NCBI GenBank assembly: GCA_023634235.1
Contig: JAMKCF010000002.1
Location: forward strand, 16,859,091-16,923,090
DNA from: Pisaster brevispinus
Lineage: Eukaryota; Echinodermata; Asteroidea; Forcipulatida; Asteriidae
Length of the DNA stretch: 64,000 nucleotides
Direction: 5' to 3'
The notes under the pieces are model-generated. The model was not told the origin of the DNA and ran no database searches. It worked only from the letters and a program-made list of their open reading frames with translations. How positions within the stretch are numbered: the first letter of the stretch is position 1; the number at the start of each line of letters is the position of its first letter. This document shows, piece by piece, positions 47,301 to 59,300 of this stretch. The position numbers and the translations under genes were made by a program.

Positions 47301-50300
47301 TTAAAAGAGATCTAGCTTAAATGCTGTTTAGCTTGACGAGGTTCAGTGTAAATGAGATTCAGCTGGAGTGAGGTTTGGCTGGAATGAGGTTCAGATAGAA
47401 TGAAGTTCAGTTTAAATGAACAGCTTAAATGAGGTTCAGCTTAAATGTAAATGAGGTTCAACTTAAATAAGGTTCATCTCCCCACTGAAGAGGTGTTTGC
47501 ATTGACTCTATTTATTTTGTTGTTGTAAGGGAAAGATCACATGCTTCAGGAAGGTTTTTCGAAACCATGCCCTAATTTCCATTTCCTAATTATTTCATGT
47601 AACCACAGTGACTTTAAATTTAACAGTAGTACCTTCAGTTTGTAACAGTCAGGGAGGATAAAACCTCTGAGAAAATGAATGGAAAGACAGAGATAAAAAC
47701 AAACCTGACACAAGGGACAACACAAAGTTACATGTAAAATTTGAAATTGTAGCATCATTTTTTGATGCGTTCATCTAAGAAAGAATTTTTGTTTTTTAAA
47801 TTGGATTGTTTTGTTTGTTGTTGATGTGTGGTAGGAACTTCACAAATAGTGAATGGTGCACTCATGGGAACATGTAAATGAGCTGTGCAGCCATTTGGGA
47901 ACACTCATGAAACCAGAGGGCAGGCTAAGATATGCATAGGTTACAGAGAGTCCCACTATATGTATTTTCTTCTGCATGTGGTGGAATAGAAGAATACATT
48001 AGACATACACAGGGCAGGTGGAGAAATTCAGTGTCTGGTCACAATCTTCTGTTGTTGTTGGAACTTAATACTATTTTATATCCAGTTGCCAATGTGAAGG
48101 ACTCAGAAGGGCCAGAGCTGTGTATTGAGAGATTTGTGACATGGAAGGGTCAGTCTTCTTTGGTCATGTGGTTGCTGGATGCCATTTTCGATCCATATGC
48201 AGCACAAGAGGAGAGCCTCTAGACAGGAACTTTGTTTCTTTGAGGCATTCCTTCGGGCTCCAGCTGGTTCTCCTTCCTTTCTCTGTATTGGTCTGGCACC
48301 ATGTGTGCGCACGTGCGTTTTTCGACCAAACATGGCTTCTAATCGCAAGTTGTCACAGCTCTGAGAAGGGCGGGGGCCTACTAGGGCCAGTAGGCCGAAA
48401 TAACAGTAGCTGCTCACTGGGTCAGGCATTATAATCTTATCTAAGTCCAAACAATTTGGTGTGGACATAGGAGAAGAGAAAATGGGAGGATTGAGGCCAC
48501 ATGCAAGCAAAAATGCCTAGTCTATTGAAAGGATTTATTAATGTATTTAACAAAAGTAACTGCAAGAATGTCATACACTTGAATGTTATGAAGGTAGCAG
48601 TGGTTTATGTGCTTGTGTAATAATAATTCTAAGTTCTTTATAGCGCTTTATCACACCTGAGTGATGGGCATATCAAATTGCTCAGTATACTGTAGGATAA
48701 ATGCTTGATGAGAGCCTTGTTTATTACTATCATTACATCTGTTCACTTATTTTTGCACCTCCGAACAAGGTATTGACAAAACAAGGGAGATGGCCAACAT
48801 AAGGCTAATTAGCTCAGTTGGTTGAGTTCCAGGTTGTTAAACTGGAGGTCAGTGGTTCAATTCCCACTCTAGTAAATTTGTCTTTGTTCAACCCCAGATT
48901 TTTACTCAAATAAACTGTATGTAATCTTCCTCCAAGCAGACTTTTCAGAATTCTGATCCCCGTGGGTTTAAGGTTAAAAGGTTGGAAGTGAAGATTGGAG
49001 CATTGTTTTTCCCATAATGAAATCAGAGAAAAAACCTTAACATGGTATGTGCAGATTAAGACAACAGGCACCACCACCACAGCACCACAGACAAGAAGAC
49101 TTTTCTCACAGAGGGTCTGGCTATTCTAACACGGTAAGAACGCAATTAACTGTGAGGACTCTACTTGTGTCTCACATGTATTATGTTTTATGTTGTTTTC
49201 CATTAATTTTTAACACTAACAGGCCAGTTTTTAACAGGAACTACAGTTTTTAACTGCACTAAGCATCCAATCAGTAAGATCCAGATGTTTTGCTTGGCGA
49301 TATTAATTTAAGTTTTACTGTCATTTTTATCCTTGCATTTATTTGTTTATTTTTGTATTTAAACCAAAGGTCTTTTTGGTCGGTAAGCAGTTTGCAACAA
49401 CTAATTCTATTTTCTAACTTTTATTCTTAATAGTTAGCTGTTTCGTAGTGCAGCGCTACGAAACAGCTCTTGTTTTCGTTAAAGTTTTTTTAATTATTTT
49501 TTTTATTTGTCTGTTTCAGTAAAAAAGGCTATTGACATAACGCACGTACGGTCAAAGTGGCCTTTTGCATAGTTCCTAAAGAGCAATTGCAATAAAACTT
49601 TCAGTGATGAAAGGCATTGGTGCAATAATGATCTCAAAACAATGAGGTCATGATGACGTCATCACCTGTCACGTGACGTCATCTTAAATGTTTCTATTTT
49701 AAATATTTGAAAATCAGTAACAAATCAGCCACAAGAGACCGTAGGTTTCTGTTTGCGGGATTGTATAGGGATAAATTAGGTCTTCATTTTATTCAGTGTG
49801 CGTGACCTCACATGACCTCTACTTCCGGTCGAAACCGGAAGTGCCTCGTAATTCAAAAGTGCTAAATGTTATGAAAACGCTTTCAACGATGTTGGTGTCT
49901 GGCAAGAGTGTGCATTTAAAAAAAAATACCGATGACGTCACAATACACATGAGCGCCCTGTAGCCGCAGGTTGAAAACTGTTCAAAATGGACTTTTTGAA
50001 GATGTGTGTGGAGAAGTTTTGTGTAATCACTTCAAAATTTACACACATGTTGACTGTCAGGCAGCAATCATATGTGTGAAGTTTCAGATCGATGACGTCA
50101 ATGGGGGTCACGTGACGCGGCATTAAAGGTGCCTTTTTTGAAGTTGTATAAGTTGTATAAGTCCCGAAGTATAAGTGCGATCATGTTGAAACTTGGTAGG
50201 CTGTTAGATAATGGAAAGTTCTTGTAAATTTTGAAATGACGTCATGATGACGTCATCACATGATTTTTTATGATTTTTTCTATTTTTTGCACCTTTTAGT

Positions 50301-53300
50301 CATAAATTGCTTACAAAACGTGGTATAATCCAAATTCTTTTTTAAACAGGCTTGATACGTCATAACTGCTTTGAATACAAAAAAAACTTTCAAATTCAGT
50401 TGAGTAATTTGAAAAAGTTATGACGAAACAGCTCGGCATATGTGCACAAATGCAATATGTCTAGTTTTTTTTTTAATTGTCAAAAAAAAGAGAAGATGTT
50501 CCTAACAACATTTCTGACCCATGTTTTGGCTTGTTCCTTCAAATTTGGACAGAAAATTATATATTTTTCTTTTAGGAAACTCTTACCAGTATCTCTGTAA
50601 TTACAAGTGTGATAACCCAGGATTCTGTAGCTCTTGAACTGCCTTTGATGGTGATTGCTAGCTTTAGCAATCAAGGCATGTCAGCAATGCATACCTGAAA
50701 TTCACTTTATGGAATTGAGTTTCCCAATGGTCCACCGCCAGTCAAATAGCACTCTGCTTCACGTGTTCCTGGAGCACAAAATGAAGACGACGTTGATGTG
50801 AAAGCTTAGTTATGAGGGTGTGATACTTTAAAAGTCCCCTACATGGAAATCTGAACTCTCTGTGCTGTACAACGAACAGATGGTTGTTGACATGACACAA
50901 GTTACATGCCTCAACCCACTGGGCCAGTAAGATGTGATTTTATTTGCCTGCAGGAAGTTGTAATAGCCATAATTTGGAACCCATACACTTTATTGTCATA
51001 ATTGAATTTCTGATCTACTGACGGAAGGGATTGCAACTGGGTTTATAAGTGAAACAAAGTAACATTCAGGCTAATCATTGAAACTGACTATTTTAAACAG
51101 CTCAGTTGCTCTTTTTTAGTTGTCTGCTGGAAAAGTTGGTGTTTTTTTTTACTGACCAAGTAAGTTGCTAAGCTAGGTGTCGAGGTCCAGGCACGAAACT
51201 TTGTCAAGGTCGAGGCATGAGACTTTACTAGAATTCAAAAATCAAATTGAAATAAAAAAAGGGATTGTTAGTGTTAAAACATAACATCCTGATCCAAACA
51301 CTTGGTCAAAGTTATTTACATTGAATAATTTACATATGAACTGTCTCCCAAACTGTAAACAATTCAAAGGAGTTGGCACCCTACTCTATAGAAACTGGGT
51401 ACAGTTAACACCTTTTGGGTCTGTAGTATAAAGAGAATGTTGATTGGTGCTGTACTGCTGTCTCTTTGGTTGCTCATGTTTTTGCTCATAAACTATGTTT
51501 GGCTTCAGTGCCCAGTAAAAGTCTCTCATTTATAGTGACTCCACCAAACGACCCATTAATCTGTTGAACAATAGGAGAGTCCCTGGATTGCATTCAATTG
51601 ACTCCAGCGGTGTCTTAAAGAATGACAATACATAGATGTTCAGTTTGTGCAGTAACAATTCAATTGATAACAAGCTGTGTTAATGTCAGGTTAGAATTGA
51701 AACTAACGTCCATTAGTCAAGAAGGAATTCACCACCCAATGATTTTCACAAGTTGTCATTTTTAATACTTTTTATATTCTATTTTTTCTTTGGTTATTTA
51801 TTAGTTCTCTTTATTGATAATTGTATTTCAGCCAGACTTATTTTTCTTTGATTTATAAAATAACGTAGTTTAAAAGTACATTTTTGATAGGTACATGTAC
51901 TTCTACACAGTAGTTGTTATACTTCTGATGGTAATTTGGCATTTATGTTGTTGTTTTATTTCCAGCAACCACGGCATCCAACCCCCGGTTCTGTCCCGAG
52001 CTCGGGAATCCCTACAGGAGCCTCCCCATCACCATCCTCCAGTCCCGGCGTGGTGAACACACAGGGCCTGGCAACTGGCACGGCCCATGACATGAACAAC
52101 AAGGGGGCACCTAGCCGCCCAGGTCTCGCTCCCTCTCCCCACCAGCAAGGCAATGTGGTACAGCAGCAGCAACAGCCACCACAGGGGATGATCATTCCAT
52201 CACAATATTTGATACAACAGCAGAGGGGAGGAGTAAGTAACAACTTGCGTTATTTTTCAATTTATCAGAATGAAACAGATTCTTTACTAAAAAAAAACAC
52301 CGAGAGATTTTTCTGATCAGTTTGTTGCGTTGAATTCTTGCCATTGATCAGCTTTAGAACCAGCTGCGTGAATAGTAAGCTTTGTTTTAACAATAAAACA
52401 TGCCCGATTTGAAGGGCACAACATTGCAGGATGGAAACATAAATTGATTCTAAGTGGATTGTTTGCCCTTCACAGCAAGTCTATATGTCGATGAGCAACC
52501 AGCAGAATCCACGTGGTGGGATCCAAATCCAACAAGCTCCCAGCTCTGGACCCCAGCAGATGACAGCCGGGAGCCAGATGAATCCCATCAACCAGTTCAT
52601 GCCAAACCAGCAGTTTGTCATACCCATGATGCAACCACAACTTAATATGTCTCAGGTGATTGTTAAATGGATCTAACTGAATTACTCTCCCAACTTCTTT
52701 GCTTCTCCACACTCTTCTTCCCAATGACTAAAAAATTGTTCAGAGCTGATGCCAATCAGTAAATTCTCGCATTCTCTTGAGTGGTTATAAAGATAAAACT
52801 GTTTGAATCAACCAAGATCCTCTTTTCCTCTCCCTCTTCCCCAGAAGTGTTTCGAACGTTTATAAGAGCCATTGTACAGCTTTGTATCAATGTGAACGAT
52901 TTATTTTTAGGTGAGGTGTTGTGAATGATCCACCATCCAACTACAAATTTGATGGATAGAAAATAATACATCAATTTTGGAGATCAAAGTTGATAGCTCC
53001 ACAAGCAAAAGGATGATTACTTTGTAGACAGATTGTTAAAACGTGTTAATGCAGCTGAAGATTTATTTGGATTGAGTTTTCCCTCTCTTTTTTTGCTGTT
53101 GCAGTTTCAACCAAGAGAACCTGTGTTCCAGCAGCAAGCGCACTTGAGTCAGCCTTCTCAGCCACAAGTATGCAAATTTTACTTTGAAATTCACAATTAC
53201 TGTCAAAGTTTATTTGTATAAATAAAAGAAAAAAACCCAAGGAATAACTAATTACATAATGAGCATGTGTTTGATAAAGGCTGAAACTTAACATGCAGAT

Positions 53301-56300
53301 CATGTTGATTTCTAAATTATGGTACACCTTAAAACAGTATCTTTATTAATATTAAAGCTTAAATTTTGAATGAACTCCAATTCCCCCTTCAAAATATTTT
53401 CACAGAATGCAAATTTTTTTTATGCAAGTGTCCTTTGTAAAAGGAAAATGGCCCGTGTCTTTCTAGTGTTAAATTCAAAGCCCTGTAAATTTAGAATTAG
53501 TCTGAAGCTTAAAGAAATACCTTTTTAAACCAATAAGGAGTGTGTTTCTAGTCTCATGCTATGGGTAAGCCTGCCCTTAGTTGAGGGTAAGCCTTCCCCT
53601 ACGATGAGGATTTGCCAATCTCAAACTGGCATATCTGCAGGAATTTGGGATTTGATGGTGCAGGGCAACAAATGAGTAAAATACCATTGTCTAAAAAAGC
53701 AACTGTATTCACCTATTCAGTTCCAGCAAAGACAAGTGTACCCGCGGCCTCAGTTCACTCAGCATAACCCACAGGGACAGATCTATACGCAACCGAGCAC
53801 GCCACCCTACTATTCTAATTCACAGCCAGTAAATCTGCAGCCAGGAGGAGGTAAATAAATAAAAAAAAACTAAATCTCTGAATTTTACAAGGGTATGGTG
53901 GGCAGGCCATTAAAGCTGTTATTTGTGAGATATATTAGTGAGGAAAATACCAGAAGTATTGAAAGACACCTGTCAGGTGGTGGTAAGGAAGGAAATTACA
54001 GTTTTAACAGAAATTAGTTTTTAACATGACCGCACTAAACATCCAATCAGTAAGACCCAGATGTTTTGCTCGGTGATATTAATTTAAGTTTTTTGAAAAT
54101 TTGTTTATGAACTTTTTAAATGTTTAACAAACATTGATTTGTCTTATGTCCCAAGCGACATTTTTCCAGAGCAACCAGCAAGGAATGGTTGTCACACCCC
54201 AGATGAGGCCTCAGGCGTACCAAGCCACACTCCCACAGGCCCCCCAGTACAATGCCGCCCCAAAGAAAAAGAGCCTTATCCGTATTGTGGATCCCAAATC
54301 CAATCAGGATATCACTGATACGATCATCCGTGAAGCTTCCATGACAACTGGTAGCTCCTCGCCTCATTCTGGACAATCAAGTGCATCAGGGACTCCACCA
54401 GCTGTAAGTCGCTTCTCTTTTACTGTCCCAGGTCTCAGATTTTATGATCAAGACAATGATTTTTTCAATTTAGTGAGTGCCATTTCTTTGAGAATATCTT
54501 TGATCGTCATCATAATTGTTACTGTAAAGTAATGGGACCTACAGGGCTTTTTTCAGTAAGTCACTCTTCTCTACCAAGGTCAGCTGTCTCAATACAAAAT
54601 CCCTACAAAGTTCAATTGAAAAATAAATAAGGCTTTTTCATGACATGTGTAAAGCTGCATGATTGTGTACATGTGTGTCTTTGTATTCTATTATGTAACA
54701 GTGACTGGTATGAAATAGTTTATTTCTTTGTTTGATTGTATCTGATCGCTATTTTAATGCTCTAGATCAGCATAGACCCAGGGTCCACTTTCATGGCTCT
54801 GCTTATCGTGGAATTTTAAGCTTACATTGCCCTGTGAAGTGAATGATCCTATGGGCTGTAAGCTCAGAATTCCACTGTAAGCAGAGCCATGAAATTAGGC
54901 CCTGGGGAGTCTTTGCTCATCCAAGCTTCAATGACTTATTGGATGGAATCCTTCAGCTGACTTTGTGCTGATTTTACTTTCATAGTTACATGTTGATTTA
55001 TTTGATTTGTGATTTTTATCAATTTATGATGTGGCTTAGAATGCAGGGTTATGAGCCTGCCTTTTTGTGCAATTTATTTATTCATTTCCAGAGAATGTGG
55101 CCAAGTCTTCGGTTGATTAGTTTTACAATGTATGTTTTTGGTAGCCTCTCTTTAGACTGTGCAAGTCTCTCACGTATTTGAACTTCTGGGAACAAGTTGG
55201 TTCCAACCATATTGAGTTTTACCTATGTGTGGTTCTTTTTCTTCAAATCCTTTAGTTTAACATACTTTGTTGCTACACAAATTGTGTCATGTTGTTGGGA
55301 AAGTAAAACTTAGCCGTGAAATACATGAAAGGAAGAAAACGAGAGACTACGACTTAACCTCCATTTCTTGTCATTAAGAATTTTGCCCAACTGGCATTCT
55401 TATTATCATTAAATCTAAGTAATGGACTCACAAACTGGTCGCCTGATTAACAAATGGGGTTTCTGAAAATACGCGGCTCATCCCATTTAAAAATTTTGTT
55501 TCCATGTTAATTTCAACAAATTATTTGATTTATACAAATTTGAAATGATATTTAAAACAAATTGCTGTGGGTATTTTATTTTTAAGAATTTTGTATAAAT
55601 ATAATCCAAAAAAGGAGACTTGGTTTAATAGAAAAATGTAGTCTTTGTTTAGAGTTTTTTGATACGTGCAAGGCTGCATAGGCCATCAGGATTTTAGTTA
55701 AAGCTTATTCTTTTGATTAAGTTTATCACCTTTTAATTTGCTTTTCTTGTCTTGTGATGTGATTTGTCTGTATGCCTTCATTCTGCTTAATCCAACAGTC
55801 TCAAACACCCCCACAGAATCATCAGGCCAACGAGAAACGTGCTGCTATTCAGGCCAGCTTTGCAGCCCAGGTCGCACGCTTAGCCCTTGATGCCCCTGCA
55901 CCACATGCGTCAGAGGCGCAAACAGCCACCACAAATCAAGTGACTATAACCCCCCCTCAGAACCAACTGCCAAAGGGAGAACTAACCAAGGAACCAATAA
56001 TAGGTACACCTGCTGAGGTAGTTGCACCAGCAGTAGAGCCACAGTCTCAGCAAGGATCTGCAGTAATCCCTGATCCTTTGGCAGCTGCTGTTCCTGCTGC
56101 TGCTCCTGCTGCTGCTCCTGCTGCCGTTCCTGCAGCCGTTCCTGCAGCCGTTCCTGCAGCCGTTCCTGCAGCCGTTCCTGCAGCCGTTCCTGCAGTGGCT
56201 GCAGTTCCTAATCAAACTGTGAAAGTGGAACTTGCTGTGGAAAATCAAGTGGCTCCTGCATTGCCTGAGGCAGCAGCCAAGACTGGTGATAATGTCCAAG

Positions 56301-59300
56301 TCACTCCCCAAGCTCCTGTTGAGGTGTCTTCCACAAAACCGAATGAGCAGGCAGCCACAGCTGTCAGTGAATCTGTTAGTCAGCCTACAGTGGTTGAACC
56401 AGCGCTTAAATCCACACCTGCTGTGGACTCCAGAACTGATATGCCACCACAAGTTGACCCTGCACAAGGCAGTGAAGAACTCAAAACAGACAATAGTGAC
56501 TCCGACAAAGGTGCTCTTCCTACGGATGTGGAAACGCTCCCACAAGCTGCTAAGCAGCCCAATCCCACTCCTGCCACTAAAGATTCAGAGGCTCAAAAGC
56601 CAGCCGAGGAGGACTCTAAAGTTGTTGTTGCAAAGGAAATTGGAGAAAGTGATGTAAACAAAGATGCCAAGGTTGTGATTACTGCACCTTCTGCACAAGT
56701 TGTCAGCAAAGAGAAGGATGAAACAGCAACAGTTGAGGGTAGTGCAGCCACTGCATCAGCTGCAACAGGTATGTCAAATCAGCATTACAAAAAAAAAGTT
56801 CCTTTTTTGGCCACTTGCACCACAGAATCTTTTTGAGGTACATGTATATTGGATATTGTCTCATTCAGTAGTTGACACACAATGATTGATGTAATGATTG
56901 ATGTTCAGCAGAGAAGACATCTCACTGGATACTTGGTTTCTTTTATAGCAAGAGGTTTAGAGTCACTATTGTAATGTTCAAACTGATAGTAAACAACTAA
57001 CTACTTAGGACTTGAGTGGAATGTGTTCAACAGGTGCTCGGAAAGACATTTCGATAATTTACAAATATTTTTACTTCAATGTTTTTATTTATTTGTTTTC
57101 ATTGAAGCATCAGCAAAAGAACCTGGTAAAAAGAAGAATCAGAAGACTAGACTAAAAGATTTTGAGAAAAAGGGTCTGAAAGATGGGGATGAATTAGAGG
57201 CGTATCGCTCTGAAGCACCGGAGGTAAGGTTTACACTTGATGCTGTATTTAAGCCATAATAAAGACATCTTTGTGACAAATTATTTTTTTGTCTTTTGAC
57301 TATCTATAAATTGTGTAAGTTTTTAGTTAGAAAAATCAATCACATCAACAATCTCCACCCTCACAGGTACCCATTTTCTTCTCTTGGTTGATGAGAAGCA
57401 ATTATAGCTAGGTGTCTCGCTCAAGGAAACCAATACTGCAATGTCTCTGCCACTAGAACTTGAGTTACATGCGGTAAACTGCTCGACCATGACACAGGTT
57501 TTTTAATAACCTAGGGCTCCCCCTATTTGACTTTGTGTAGAAAACCATTAAAGATTTTGCTTAAGAATAAAAATCTAAATAATGAGAATGTGTCATCTTA
57601 TGCTAGGAAGTTCCTTACAATGCTTATGTTAAAAATCTCCACTCCATAAGCTTGCTTTTAGGAGACCAACCCCACTTCATCTTTCTTGTTTGATCCTCAA
57701 ACTGCATATTATATTGTCAATGTAAACTGAGTGGAAATGAACTCAACCTCGGTGGAGGATGTCTTGGGTGACAGTACATATAGAAATAACATGTCTCTAC
57801 CTTATTCTGAATGAAGAAACAGGTGGTAAATGTCCCAGAAGAGAAAGAGACAAAATCAACGCTAGCTGATAACACAGATGTAGAATCCAAACCAAACACA
57901 ACTCAGGAGGTCATGGAGAAAGTAGAGACACCAGCAGAGGTACCATCTAGTGAACAAAAGAAAAAGGATCCTGAGGAGAAAGAAGTTGTTGTGGATGACA
58001 CTATGGAGAAACAGGAGCAGGAGAAAGTTGAATCTGAGAATGCCAAGAACAAAGAAGAAGCGACTGATGAGGACCCGAAGGCATCTCTGAAAGACAACAA
58101 AATACAGCTGAAGTATACCTATAGGGAAGGTAAGACAGATGGACCAGGAGGGTGGATTAGTACGTACAGAAGAGGTTTGAGTTTGAGACAATGGTAGTCC
58201 TTATTCATACTTAGTATCTAACTCCAGTCAGGTATCCAAATTAAAAACGGGGCTACCAGAGGAGACTCGGATAAAGAAGTATTTTACATTCCACTTTGTT
58301 TTTGTTTTCCCTACGTGTCTTAACAGACCAGTGGAGCCCAATGAACCCTGAGGGGAAGAAGCAATACGGCCGTGACTTTCTACTGCAATTTCAGTCCGAC
58401 TGTAAAGACAAACCAGAAGGGCTTCCACACATTCCAGACATAGTGCTGGAAAAGGTAAATAAAATTTAAAATATTCACGCCTGTAATTTCCAGCAAGTTC
58501 TCTTTTCCCAAAAGACGTTTGGTTCCTTCAAATTTTCAGTCAGAAAGGATATGAATTTGCCACTGATGCTCTTTGTAAAAAAGTTGGTATTTTATCTTAA
58601 TTTAGTGTTCAGAATCTTGTGAAATGGCACACCCAGATGTGCAGAGCGACATCATTTGTCTAAAGCTGAAGTCCTAGAGTCACAATTGTTTGATTATGTA
58701 GATGTGATAAGAACTTTACTTTTCTTTGTGTAACTTTGTCCCGTATAGCTGATGGTGTTTGCATATGAAAGCACTCTAAAAACATCTTTTTCATTTGTTA
58801 TGTTTAACTCCAAATTTGCTGGTTGATTTTGTTCACCAGGCTGAGATTAGGCTACCAAGTACAGAAATGCCGAGCAGGATAAACAGCAGAGTGGACTTTA
58901 CACCACAATACCTCAAGTCACCTCGTGGATCAGTAAGTGTCGGTTGAATATCTCTCAAGAGTCATTTAAAACTCTTACCATGAATTTTCCATGTGGCTTT
59001 TGTGTTGTATGTTTATCAGCTTAAGATCTCTGTATAGATTTGTATGTTTGTACTATTGTCTTTTTGAGATTAAATTGCTGAAGATGCTGTTAGCATCTCA
59101 ATGATGTTTCAGACTGTACCAGAAGAATGTTTGCAAAAGAATATACATTTTTATGCTGTGCATTTAATGAGAAACATGTATAACAATTCAGTTCCTAAAT
59201 TAATAACAAATGCATATCAAACACCAATAAATTAATTTTGTTATCCATTGATAACTTTTCAGCAACCTCCACCAAACTTTGGTCAGGGTGTCCCAGGCCG

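Larger units (their letters stand above)
41415..49054 (+). other. Long first introns of EIF4G
   Basis: 7.6 kb between the first ATG exon and the first exon with clear EIF4G-like sequence. It holds a tentative small exon (46096-46141), a GT-rich microsatellite within a larger repeat (45376-46500), a degenerate minisatellite (47130-47480), a dispersed repeat (48390-48500) and a tRNA-like SINE (48800-48920). The 41.7-45.3 kb part is AT-rich with nothing I can identify. Confidence 0.6.

Noticed and set aside
47932..48222. 96-codon open frame in an EIF4G intron
   Set aside because: No family resemblance. It neighbours dispersed repeat sequence and has no suitable splice phases.
48800..48873. Possible functional tRNA-Asn gene
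   Set aside because: A and B boxes are present but the acceptor stem does not pair, so it is a SINE or pseudogene.
55982..56545. 187-codon antisense open frame with Arg-Asn-Gly-Cys repeats
   Set aside because: It is the mirror of the EIF4G exon 9 PAAV repeat and has no independent coding evidence.
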